A stretch of DNA of 64,000 nucleotides from an uncultured Bacteroides sp. (GCA_949296575.1 CASFPE010000035.1:124001-188000), one strand, 5' to 3'; counted from the first letter of the stretch, positions 49,449-56,679 are shown. The notes: generated by a model from the sequence alone, not told the origin. Numbers and translations: made by a program.

Positions 49449-49616
49449 ATGGCTTACGTAATTAGTGACGATTGCATTGCTTGCGGCACTTGCATCGACG
49501 AATGCCCGGTTGGGGCTATCTCTGAGGGTGACATCTATCACATCAACCCCGACATGTGTACAGAATGCGGCACTTGCGCAGACGCTTGCCCGTCTGAAGC
49601 TATCCATCAGGGATAA
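49449..49616 (+). CDS. Small 2[4Fe-4S] ferredoxin
   Basis: A 55-residue clostridial-type ferredoxin. Two CxxCxxCxxxCP motifs are present: CIACGTCIDECP (residues 9-20) and CTECGTCADACP (37-48), each ligating one cluster with crossed last cysteines. It should be a soluble low-potential electron carrier, for example for pyruvate:ferredoxin oxidoreductase. It has its own promoter and a strong terminator, so it is monocistronic and probably highly expressed. The start ATG opens MAYVISDDC, the usual N-terminus. Confidence 0.95.
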   Translation: MAYVISDDCIACGTCIDECPVGAISEGDIYHINPDMCTECGTCADACPSEAIHQG

Positions 49617-49643
49617 GCAATGCTACGCAAAAATGGCTAACAG

Positions 49644-49682
49644 GAAAGGGCATCCTTGCATAAGGATGCCCTTTCTTTTTTA
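49644..49682 (+). terminator. Rho-independent terminator after the ferredoxin gene
   Basis: A 14-bp perfect stem (GAAAGGGCATCCTT and complement) with a 4-nt loop and seven T, starting 28 bp after the stop. The next 190 bp, to about 49870, show no feature. Confidence 0.93.
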
Positions 49683-49871
49683 CATTGTTGCATACACACA
49701 AAGAATCAAGTTCCTGCATTTCATCAATTTCCAGCCCGCAAGCCACAAGTGTCCCAAAGGACAAAGCTTCATTGCATCTGCACCCGCAAGATTCTGCGAT
49801 TCCTCATCTGCAACCCCAAGCAGGGAATGCACCCTATCATCATAACAAAACAAACGTCCCTAAAGCACCCA

Positions 49872-50014
49872 TTGCCCTGACTTTTGGATAAAAACCATAT
49901 CTTTGCATTGTTTATCGCGCAACTTGCGCGAACATCAACAAGAAACGCCATGTTGACATCCTCCCGCTCTATGCTTTGAGCAATCTGGAAAGCGGGCCCG
50001 CCGACCGATTTTAG
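49872..50014 (+). pseudogene. Remnant of a DUF4143-type AAA ATPase gene (promoter plus last 22 codons)
   Basis: The left end (49872-49915) is almost identical to the sequence just upstream of the intact ATPase at 53242: TTGCCCTGAYTTTTGGA, a -7 box TATCTTTG and TTGCATTGTTTATC. Within some 30 bp the sequence then jumps to the ATPase C-terminus, with HVDILPLYALSNLE in frame (from 49946) and the same final ADRF and stop. About 430 codons are missing. This is an internal deletion of a second copy of the module, and homology continues past the stop into the convergent higA. Confidence 0.85.
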
Positions 50015-50092
50015 CTTTCGGCCCGCCATTCGCGATTCAACCATTGCCGCTGCGTGAGCCATTGCTGGGCACAGACAGAATTTAAACAGGTG

Positions 50093-50437
50093 CTAAAGCA
50101 CCGCCGCAACTTTCCTTACGTTGGCAAGACGTTTCAAAAAAGATTTGTCACGTTTGGTGGTAATCATGTCATAATCGGCTTGCAGCCGCAACAGCATATA
50201 TGCCGGGATGCCCATTGCCTTTTCGCATAAAAGGGCGAATTTGGTGTTTACAGGGCGTTTGCAATTCACAATGTCATTCAAAACGGTATAAGACACGCCC
50301 ATATCAGCCGCAAGTTGCTTTTGCGACACGCCCCGGCATTCTATTTCATCTTTGAGCAATTCGCCCGGATGTGTGGGTTCGTAAGGCTCTAAGTTGTTGG
50401 CAATCATTTTGGGGTCTATTCCTTTAACCGTAATCAT
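50093..50437 (-). CDS. higA: HigA-type antitoxin (XRE family)
   Basis: A 114-residue HTH protein of the HigA/VapI type: the start MITVKGIDPKMIANNLEPYE, then PTHPGELLKDEIECRGVSQK and the HTH QLAADMGVSYTVLNDIVNCK (about residues 43-62). It should neutralise the adjacent HigB-like toxin and repress their promoter. It follows the toxin gene by 7 bp; toxin-first order is typical of higBA. It ends VRKVAAVL with a TAG stop, in contrast to the frame-shifted paralogue at 55 kb. Coding 3' end faces the ATPase remnant. Confidence 0.9.
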   Translation of the reverse strand: MITVKGIDPKMIANNLEPYEPTHPGELLKDEIECRGVSQKQLAADMGVSYTVLNDIVNCKRPVNTKFALLCEKAMGIPAYMLLRLQADYDMITTKRDKSFLKRLANVRKVAAVL

Positions 50438-50444
50438 AATGCAA

Positions 50445-50759
50445 TTATTTGTAATGGTTTGACAATTCTAATATGTTGCAGATGTAAACAATCGTTTCAT
50501 TTTCTTCTTCCGATACGGTAAATTCGATTCGATATTGGTCATTTACCCTTATGGATGAAATGCCCGCCTTGTCGCCTTTCAAGACTTCGTAATGCAAGGA
50601 TGGGAGCAAGAACAAATCTTCAACCTTATTTGCGCTTTTGATAAGGTCAATACCCTTTCTGTAACGTCTTATGATGTCGGGTTGGAAGCGGTGTTTCTTG
50701 TCACCCTTTCCCGTTTCGTAGAGTTCACGAAGATAATCCTTGTCGAATGCTACAATCAT
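50445..50759 (-). CDS. higB: HigB/RelE-like toxin
   Basis: A 104-residue protein of the RelE/HigB mRNA-interferase fold, expected to cleave mRNA on the ribosome. Features are the N-terminal helix DYLRELYETGKGDKKHRFQP, the RRYRKGIDLIKSANKVEDLF helix, HYEVLKGDKAGISSIRVNDQYRIEFTV split over strands (GISSIRVNDQYRIEF), and ending CNILELSNHYK. The start MIVAFDKDYL was chosen because the -7 box lies 19 bp before it; 25 further upstream codons are open but would sit in the promoter. It forms an operon with higA. Confidence 0.88.
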   Translation of the reverse strand: MIVAFDKDYLRELYETGKGDKKHRFQPDIIRRYRKGIDLIKSANKVEDLFLLPSLHYEVLKGDKAGISSIRVNDQYRIEFTVSEEENETIVYICNILELSNHYK

Positions 50760-50777
50760 GCCCTTGTCTTTTGCACA

Positions 50778-50785
50778 CAAAAATA
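50778..50785 (-). promoter_or_regulatory. -7 box of higBA
   Basis: TATTTTTG on the minus strand, 19 bp before the higB ATG. The homologous position upstream of the degraded copy reads TGTCTTTG, with the invariant A changed. Confidence 0.52.
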
Positions 50786-51035
50786 ATGCTTTTGCCCATA
50801 CTATCCGCAAAAAAGTTGATTTATTTTTCAACAACCATATTTTTGCCCAAGTGGAGCGTGAAAAGCGGTGTCCGCTTTTCTCTTTTATACTTCTTTTAGC
50901 ATATTCTTTTATATCCTTCTCTTTTATAGCATTGCAAATGTATAATTGTGCAATGCAATTGCATCAACGCACACGGCGGTTGCGCTTCATCAAATTTCGC
51001 TTCGCTCGACAATTTCACCTTCGGCAGCAACATGA

Positions 51036-51125
51036 AAAGCTTCGGTTTCCGAAGCATTGTCCGGCCTGGAACGCGGCATCTACATCCTGCAAGGCAACGG
51101 CCTTTCGCGCAAAGTGACGCGCTGA
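51036..51125 (+). pseudogene. C-terminal fragment resembling a surface-protein sorting tail
   Basis: An open stretch of 29 codons between two stops encodes LERGIYILQGNG followed by LSRKVTR, which resembles the last strand pair of type IX secretion C-terminal domains or BspA-like protein ends (pattern L-x-x-GIYI-x-x-G...KV). No start codon or upstream domain is in frame. The strong plus-strand terminator 45 bp further supports the idea that a plus-strand gene once ended here. It is too short for firm assignment. Confidence 0.45.
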
Positions 51126-51169
51126 GTGCGGCTCTCTCCGAACAACACCCCCGCAACATCCCCTTAACA

Positions 51170-51216
51170 ATATCCGGCAGCCTGTGATGATGCAGGCCGC
51201 CGGATATTTTGTTTTC
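51170..51216 (+). terminator. Orphan rho-independent terminator
   Basis: A 15-bp stem with one mismatch (ATATCCGGCAGCCTG pairing with CAGGCCGCCGGATAT), an 8-nt loop, then TTTGTTTT on the plus strand. No intact plus-strand gene precedes it; it fits the fragment just upstream. It lies 66 bp past the end of the convergent tannase gene. Confidence 0.8.
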
Positions 51217-51281
51217 CCCCAAAAGACGGCTTCTGATTCCCGCTCAAACGGCATTAGACGCAGACACGCACGCCACCAATC

Positions 51282-52847
51282 TCATTTCAGATACCTTTCT
51301 GCCGGGACAGGGACATTGCTCCTTGGATGCGCCGCTCTGCGATAACTTTGCGGCATGGCCGAGTCTCCGCCCGCATATTCCGGGAAATCGGGATACGGGA
51401 ACACGGGTCTTTGCATTTCCACCACGCCATGAGTGCCTTCTTTATAACGTGTCGCCACCAGACTGTCGGGGGCTTCACCTCTTTCAACCCAGCCCATCAA
51501 AGCCACAAGCATGTCTTTTGTCACGTTGTTTATGCCCGGGCCGCCGCTGCAATGCCCCATTCCGGGGATGATGAAATAACGGAAAAACTCCTGCGTTGCC
51601 TCCAGACTGCCGATTTCCTCCACGACCCGTTCATAGTAATGGATGGCATCTTGGAAAGGAACGATGGGGTCGCACGTGCCGGTGTACATCATGATTTTCC
51701 CGTTGCGTGCTTTCAACGGGTTCAAATCCGGGTTGTTCGCGTTCAGCAACGGTGCCAAGATGGAGTCCATCTTGGCCATATCCCGGTCAAAGTCAAACTG
51801 GCGGTAATCAAAGTCTTTCCCGAAAGCCCACACGAAAGGATAAAACTGGTTGTAAACCGCTGCTTCGCTCTGGAAATACGCCTGCCCCAACGGTTGGTCC
51901 CCGCTATTGACGGGATAGGGGCAATATATCTGTTCGCCCGTGGCGGGGTTCACGGGACCTTTCATAATCTTTTGGAGGATTTCTATCTGCTTTCCCGACA
52001 GGAAAGAGGCAAAGTCACCGAAATCCACGACAGCCATCCTCGGGTCGGTCAGGAAACAGTCGCCCGGCGCACCGCCATCCTTCCCGGCATTCTTGCGCAG
52101 GACTGCCTCTGTGATTTTCCGCAACTGCTCTTGCGTGAACATCAGTTCCGCATCCTCGTTGCACAAAGCATGGCACCACAAGAACATCGCATGGAGATGG
52201 GTCCGGTTGTTGGCCGGCGCGCCCGCCAGGATACCATCGTAATCTCCGGGGTAACGCTGGGCTTCCGACAAGGCTTGCTGCCCGCCGGTGGAGCATCCTT
52301 GAAAGTAAGAATAAAAAGAAGTTTCCTGATAATACGCCTGAATGAACTTCTTTGCGATTACCGTCATCGCGTGGGTGGCACGGTATCCGAAATCTTTCCA
52401 CCGCTCCGGGCAATCATGCAGGAAGCGGGCAGCAGGCGAAGTTCCCATGTCGGTATTGGCAACCGCAAAGCCCATCTCCAGCCCGAACCTCAATGCATCA
52501 TAGTTCATTCGGCCGGCACCTCCATTGTTGCCCGTCCCCAAGAAACGTCCGTTCCAGCCGTTTATCGGCAGCCACACTTCTATCCTTATGTTCGACTCCG
52601 GGACGGGACGTGCAACCAATGCAATCCGGCGAAAGGGCGATAGCCCTGTCATCGCCATGTTGGAGGAAGGTTCTGCAAACTTCCCGTCCGTGATGTCTTC
52701 CATTTGGGTGATGGCAATGCCGGGATGCAACGCCGCGTAGCGTTTTATCTCTTTGCCCGGCACAGGTTGTGCAAAGCCTGGCATCCCCAAAACGGCAATT
52801 CCCCAAAGGGACGCGCATATTCTCACTAAACATCTTTTTTTCCACAT
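51282..52847 (-). CDS. Tannase / feruloyl esterase family protein
   Basis: A 521-residue exported alpha/beta-hydrolase of the tannase family, which splits gallate or hydroxycinnamate esters of plant material. A signal peptide (residues 1-26, ending GMPGFAQ) precedes the core: oxyanion region WNGRFLGTGNNGGAG, nucleophile Ser186 in QGCSTGGQQAL, Asp392 in YTGTCDPIVPFQDA and His431 in IPGMGHCSGGPG, the complete triad with the neighbouring cysteines that form the family's disulphide. It is a single gene between two remnants of the ATPase module, plausibly acquired with that accessory region. Confidence 0.9.
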   Translation of the reverse strand: MWKKRCLVRICASLWGIAVLGMPGFAQPVPGKEIKRYAALHPGIAITQMEDITDGKFAEPSSNMAMTGLSPFRRIALVARPVPESNIRIEVWLPINGWNGRFLGTGNNGGAGRMNYDALRFGLEMGFAVANTDMGTSPAARFLHDCPERWKDFGYRATHAMTVIAKKFIQAYYQETSFYSYFQGCSTGGQQALSEAQRYPGDYDGILAGAPANNRTHLHAMFLWCHALCNEDAELMFTQEQLRKITEAVLRKNAGKDGGAPGDCFLTDPRMAVVDFGDFASFLSGKQIEILQKIMKGPVNPATGEQIYCPYPVNSGDQPLGQAYFQSEAAVYNQFYPFVWAFGKDFDYRQFDFDRDMAKMDSILAPLLNANNPDLNPLKARNGKIMMYTGTCDPIVPFQDAIHYYERVVEEIGSLEATQEFFRYFIIPGMGHCSGGPGINNVTKDMLVALMGWVERGEAPDSLVATRYKEGTHGVVEMQRPVFPYPDFPEYAGGDSAMPQSYRRAAHPRSNVPVPAERYLK

Positions 52848-52997
52848 ATTCCAAATACTTGTTTAAAGTTAAAAGCCCTTTCTTCTGATGGAAAGGCCGT
52901 CATAAATATCACACTTGAAACCTATCTGCCTTCCACCGATTCAGGAAACAGGACGGCAATTTAGCCAAAAAACCTTGAATGCGCAAGGAAAGGAAGC

Positions 52998-53087
52998 GGG
53001 AACATCGACCAAGAAGACGGCTGCGCCCGCCGCCATGTTGACATTCTCCCGCTCTATGGCACGGCCATGATTCCATCAGAACCCTAT
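52998..53087 (+). pseudogene. Second ATPase C-terminal remnant
   Basis: In one frame this reads NIDQEDGCARRHVDILPLYG, closely matching the intact ATPase tail (YIDKEAGCARRHVDLLPLYA, residues 425-444 of the protein at 53242). Homology fades after LPLYG, and the frame ends about 12 codons later. It lies only 150 bp upstream of the intact ATPase gene, pointing to an earlier tandem copy deleted except for its tail. Confidence 0.7.
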
Positions 53088-53114
53088 CAATGACAGACGG
53101 GGAAGGAACGCCCA

Positions 53115-53205
53115 TTGCCCTGACTTTTGGAGAGAATTGCCCCATGTTTGCCTTGACTTTTGGATGAATTTAACGGTTTATTGCCCTGATTTTTGGATAA
53201 AAACC
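53115..53205 (+). repeat. Three 33-bp-spaced repeats upstream of the ATPase gene
   Basis: The 17-bp core TTGCCYTGAYTTTTGGA occurs at 53115, 53148 and 53181, exactly 33 bp apart, and again once at 49872 before the remnant. The last copy merges into the presumed promoter (-7 box TATATTTG at 53207). In the frame of the ATPase the repeats read as an 11-residue periodic peptide with CPDFW/CLDFW. They may be protein-binding sites or recombination products. Confidence 0.7.
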
Positions 53206-53241
53206 CTATATTTGCATTGTTTATCAACAACTTGTAAGGAA

Positions 53242-54609
53242 ATGGACTATTATAAGAGAAACATAGACCAAAAGCTCCTTGAATGGAAGGATGCGCCAAG
53301 AAGAAAGCCGCTGCTCATCAGGGGTGCAAGGCAAGTAGGGAAATCTACAGCCGTAAGGCAATTAGGCAAGCATTTCAAGTACTTCATAGAAGTAAACCTG
53401 GAACGCCAACCGTCCATCCGCCAACTGTTCACGAAGGACATCGATGTTTTCCGCACATGCGAAGGAATCAGCGCAATGGCAGGCATCCCCGTCATTGCAG
53501 GCGAAACTCTGCTTTTCATCGATGAGATACAAGCGAGCCAAGAAGCCATCATGGCCTTGCGCTACTTCAAGGAAGACTATCCCGAACTGCACGTCATCGC
53601 AGCCGGTTCGCTCTTGGAGTTCGCTTTGGGAGAACTGCCTTCTTTCGGGGTCGGCAGGATACGCTCCCTCTACATGTACCCTTTCTCGTTCGATGAGTTC
53701 CTTTTGGCGCAAGGGCTTGACATCACGGTCGATTACAAGCACAAGGCTTCATCGGATGCCCCGTTGCCGGAGGCCGTACACCACAAACTGATCGAACAGT
53801 TGAAAACATTCTACCTCATTGGCGGAATGCCAGCCGCCGTGACTGAATGGATTGCGTCAAAAAGCTACATCGAATGCGCCCGCATGCATCACGACATATT
53901 GGACACCTACCAGGACGACTTCGCAAAATACAAGGCAAGGACATCCCCCGCACTGCTAAGGAAAGCCCTGCGATCGGTTGCCTTGCAGGCCGGGAACAAG
54001 TTTGTGTTCCGGCAAGTTGCCGAGGAGGCACACTCTTCTGCCATCAAAGAGGCACTCCAGTTGTTGACATTGGCCGGACTCATCCAGCCGGTCACGCACA
54101 GCGACGGGAATGGCTTGCCTTTGGGAGCGGAAGAAAACAGCAGCTACACGAAATACCTTTTCTTGGACTTAGGGCTGATGCAAACGATGCTCGGCACGCC
54201 TGCGGCAGATGTCCTCCTTGCTTCGGAAACTGATTTTGTCAACAAAGGCGCGGCATCTGAAATGTTCGCCGGACTGGAACTGATGAAATACCACGACTGC
54301 TTCCAAAAGGCCGAGATGCACTATTGGCAAAACCCGGCACGCGGCGCAAATGCCGAAATCGATTATTTGGAAGCCAAGGACGGAAAGATACTGCCGATTG
54401 AGGTGAAAGCCAATACGCGGGGCAGCATGCAAAGCCTGTGGCTGTTCATGAGAAAGAAAGGGCTTTCCCATGCCATCCGCACTTCTTTGGAAAACTTCGG
54501 TTCGTTTGAGTACATCGACAAGGAAGCTGGCTGCGCGCGCCGCCATGTTGACCTCCTCCCGCTCTATGCTTTGAGCAACTTGGATAACGGATTTGCCGAC
54601 AGGTTTTAA
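53242..54609 (+). CDS. AAA ATPase with DUF4143 (nuclease-like) C-terminus
   Basis: A 455-residue protein of the AAA_14/DUF4143 group, which occurs in many copies in Bacteroidales and has no settled function. Walker A is GARQVGKST (residues 28-36), Walker B LFIDEIQAS (91-99), then AAGSLLEFALGE and the arginine-rich SFGVGRIRSLYMYPFSFDEF. The C-terminal half contains IGGMPAAVTEWI and, near 372-389, EIDYLEAKDGKILPIEVKA, with the Asp374 and Glu387-x-Lys389 pattern of PD-(D/E)XK nucleases. The ATG in MDYYKRN was chosen because it begins the conserved region; 35 upstream codons are open but consist of the repeat DNA. It is convergent with a higA paralogue, and two remnants of related genes lie nearby. 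Confidence 0.88.
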   Translation: MDYYKRNIDQKLLEWKDAPRRKPLLIRGARQVGKSTAVRQLGKHFKYFIEVNLERQPSIRQLFTKDIDVFRTCEGISAMAGIPVIAGETLLFIDEIQASQEAIMALRYFKEDYPELHVIAAGSLLEFALGELPSFGVGRIRSLYMYPFSFDEFLLAQGLDITVDYKHKASSDAPLPEAVHHKLIEQLKTFYLIGGMPAAVTEWIASKSYIECARMHHDILDTYQDDFAKYKARTSPALLRKALRSVALQAGNKFVFRQVAEEAHSSAIKEALQLLTLAGLIQPVTHSDGNGLPLGAEENSSYTKYLFLDLGLMQTMLGTPAADVLLASETDFVNKGAASEMFAGLELMKYHDCFQKAEMHYWQNPARGANAEIDYLEAKDGKILPIEVKANTRGSMQSLWLFMRKKGLSHAIRTSLENFGSFEYIDKEAGCARRHVDLLPLYALSNLDNGFADRF

Positions 54610-55029
54610 TCTTCCGCCCGCCACTCGCGGTTCATCCATTGCCGCTGCGTGAGCCATTGCCTGGGCATAAACAGAATTTAAACAGATGCTAAAGCACTGA
54701 ATCTTCCTGATGTTGGCAAGGCGTTGCGCGAATGTCTTGTTCCGCTTGGCAATCTGTATATCATAGTCCATTTGCAGCCTCAACCAAAAATCGGATTCGA
54801 TACCCAAAGCTGCCTCAATCAGCAAGGCATATTCCGTTGTAATGGCACGTTTGCCATTCAACACTTCATTCAGCGCGGTATAAGGGATTCCTGTTCGCCT
54901 CGACAATTCTTTCTGTGAAATGCCACGGCATTCGATTTCTTCTTTGAGCAGTTCGCCCGGGCGTGCCGGCTCGAACGGTTCAAGGTTGTTCGCTATCATT
55001 TTCGGGTCAATTCCTTCAATCGTAATCAT
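54169..55029 (-). CDS. Orphan HigA-type antitoxin with frame-shifted, antisense-extended C-terminus
   Basis: The first 110 or so codons are a HigA paralogue (MITIEGIDPKMIANNLEPFE, then the HTH ELSRRTGIPYTALNEVLNGK), similar throughout to the antitoxin at 50.1 kb. Near the end the paralogue's VRKVAAVL-stop becomes IRKIQCFS: one base fewer shifts the frame past the homologous TAG (at 54689-54691). The open frame then continues for about 175 codons antisense to the 3' part of the ATPase gene, stopping at 54169. The long tail is probably not a designed domain. The toxin gene that should precede it is deleted. The functional antitoxin domain spans about 54690-55029. Confidence 0.6.
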   Translation of the reverse strand: MITIEGIDPKMIANNLEPFEPARPGELLKEEIECRGISQKELSRRTGIPYTALNEVLNGKRAITTEYALLIEAALGIESDFWLRLQMDYDIQIAKRNKTFAQRLANIRKIQCFSICLNSVYAQAMAHAAAMDEPRVAGGRLKPVGKSVIQVAQSIEREEVNMAARAASFLVDVLKRTEVFQRSADGMGKPFLSHEQPQALHAAPRIGFHLNRQYLSVLGFQIIDFGICAACRVLPIVHLGLLEAVVVFHQFQSGEHFRCRAFVDKISFRSKEDICRRRAEHRLHQP

Positions 55030-55046
55030 AACTCTATCACTATCAT
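55026..55046 (-). pseudogene. Vestige of a higB toxin gene (six-codon leader)
   Basis: Where the toxin would be, only ATG plus five codons (MIVIEL) remain, with the stop overlapping the antitoxin start as ATGA. The ATG aligns with the start of the intact toxin (MIVAFD) at 50759: both lie 19 bp downstream of the -7 position, and the 80 bp upstream of each are similar. About 300 bp of toxin have been lost. The -7 box here reads TGTCTTTG instead of TAnnTTTG. Confidence 0.72.
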
Positions 55047-55240
55047 GCCTTTGCCTTTTGCGCACAAAGACAACGTTTTTATCCATCCCATTCACAAAAA
55101 ATGAATTTGTTTTCAATAACCTTGCCATTATCCATGCGTGGAGCATGAAAGACGGGCGCAATTTCCCTATCCTGCCGAGGCAGGAACTTTTGAATCTTGC
55201 GGGCATGCCTCCCCGCACTCCTTGGCAGCCCAGGAAAAAT

Positions 55241-55312
55241 CCTCCCAAAGGTTTGGGAAAATCCTTCTAAGGTTTTGCCTCAAACCTTGGAAGGTTTTCC
55301 GCAAATCTTCCT
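55241..55312. repeat. Interspersed hairpin repeat, copy 2
   Basis: The segment 55241-55277 matches the complement of 23026-23062 at 34 of 37 positions. Together with the following AAACCTTGGAAGGTTTT it can fold into a hairpin around GCCTC. It lies in the non-coding gap between the higA paralogue and the aminotransferase terminator. No gene is seen in this roughly 390-bp gap. Confidence 0.68.
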
Positions 55313-55430
55313 GAACTTTTGCCTGCACGATTATTAATCGTGCGGAAAACCCTTCCCTATGAAACACGGCATTTTATGGGAGAAAGTTCCCCGACCTTGA
55401 AAAGGAGGGAAAGAGAACAACCCAAAGGAC

Positions 55431-55456
55431 AAAAAAAGCCGCCCGGATGGGGCGGC
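55431..55456 (-). terminator. Rho-independent terminator of the lptG-ribBA-aminotransferase operon
   Basis: A 7-bp perfect GC stem (GCCGCCC / GGGCGGC) with a 5-nt loop, then seven T on the minus strand, 30 bp past the aminotransferase stop. Confidence 0.9.
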
Positions 55457-55485
55457 TCCATGCATAGCCAAAAGACAGGCTTTTA

Positions 55486-56679
55486 TCACTTCAGCCGCGC
55501 CAAAGCCTCCTTGATGCGGCGAATGGCTTCGGAGATGTTCTCGTCGGAGGTGGCGTAAGACAGGCGGATGCATTCGGGCGCGCCGAAGGATGTTCCGCCC
55601 ACGCAGGCCACATGGCCTTCTTCGAGCAGGTACATGGCCAAGTCGTCTGAGGTGTTGATCACATGGTTCCCGCAACTCTTCCCGAAGTAAGCGCTGCATT
55701 TTGGAAAAAGGTAGAAGGCCCCTTGCGGCACGTTCACCTCCCAGCCCGGCACTTCTTTCGCCAAGCGCACAATCAAGTCGCGGCGGCGTTCAAAGGCTTT
55801 GCGCATTTCCTCCACAGGTGCCTGCGTGCCGGTGTAGGCCGCCTCGGCCGCTTTTTGGGAAACGGAGCAAGGGCCTGACGTGTATTGCCCCTGAAGCTTG
55901 TTGCAGGCTTTCACAATCCATTCGGGGCCGGCGATGAAACCAATGCGCCAGCCCGTCATGGCATACGCTTTCGACACGCCGTTGATGATGACCGTGCGGT
56001 CCTTCATGCCCGGCACTTGGGCAATGCTGTGGTGGCGGCCCACGTAATTGATGTGTTCATAAATCTCGTCGGCAAGAACCATCACGCCGGGATGACGCAA
56101 CAAGACTTCGGCCAGCCCCGCCAGTTCCTCGCCGCTGTACACGGAGCCTGTGGGGTTGGACGGGGAACAGAGTATCAAAGCTTTCGTCTTCGGGGTGATG
56201 GCTTCCTCCAACTGCGCCGGGGTGATTTTGAAGTCCTGCGCGATGCCTGCGGAAACAATCACGGGAACGCCCTCGGCCAGCTTCACCATCTCCGGGTAGC
56301 TCACCCAGTAAGGCGCGGGGACAATCACCTCGTCGCCGGGATTCACCAAGGCCAGGATGGTGTTGCACACGGATTGTTTCGCGCCGTTGGCGCACGAAAT
56401 CTGGTTGATGGAATACTCCAAGCCGTTTTCTTTCCGCAACTTCTCGGCAATGGCGGTGCGCAAGGCCGGGTAGCCGGCCACGGGAGAATAGCGCGAATAG
56501 TTCTCGTCGATGGCTTTCTTGGCCGCTTCCTTGATATGTTCGGGCGTATTGAAATCGGGTTCGCCCACACTCAAATTGATCACGTCGATGCCCTGAGCCT
56601 TCAGTTCACCGCTCTTTTGCGACATGGCCAGCGTCGCCGACGGCGACAGGCTGTTCAAACGATCTGATAACTGGTTCAT
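55486..56679 (-). CDS. Pyridoxal-phosphate aspartate aminotransferase (class I)
   Basis: A 397-residue class I/II aminotransferase, most likely acting on aspartate. The start MNQLSDRLNSLSPSATLAMS matches the AspC/PatA group of subfamily I-gamma; then INLSVGEPDFNTPEHIKEAA, NGAKQSVCNTILALVNPGDE, CSPSNPTGSVYSGEELAGL, the PLP-lysine region INGVSKAYAMTGWRIGFIAG, and C-terminal CIRLSYATSDENISEAIRRI with the substrate-binding Arg. It ends the operon, 62 bp after ribBA. Confidence 0.92.
   Translation of the reverse strand: MNQLSDRLNSLSPSATLAMSQKSGELKAQGIDVINLSVGEPDFNTPEHIKEAAKKAIDENYSRYSPVAGYPALRTAIAEKLRKENGLEYSINQISCANGAKQSVCNTILALVNPGDEVIVPAPYWVSYPEMVKLAEGVPVIVSAGIAQDFKITPAQLEEAITPKTKALILCSPSNPTGSVYSGEELAGLAEVLLRHPGVMVLADEIYEHINYVGRHHSIAQVPGMKDRTVIINGVSKAYAMTGWRIGFIAGPEWIVKACNKLQGQYTSGPCSVSQKAAEAAYTGTQAPVEEMRKAFERRRDLIVRLAKEVPGWEVNVPQGAFYLFPKCSAYFGKSCGNHVINTSDDLAMYLLEEGHVACVGGTSFGAPECIRLSYATSDENISEAIRRIKEALARLK

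Noticed and set aside
50860..50890. Plus-strand terminator (GAAAAGCGG stem with following T-rich sequence)
   Set aside because: No plus-strand gene precedes it, and it coincides with the edge of the duplicated higBA region; it may simply be a boundary palindrome.
51327..52643. A 438-codon plus-strand open frame
   Set aside because: It lies entirely antisense to the tannase gene, which has a signal peptide and a full catalytic triad; the antisense translation shows no recognisable domain.
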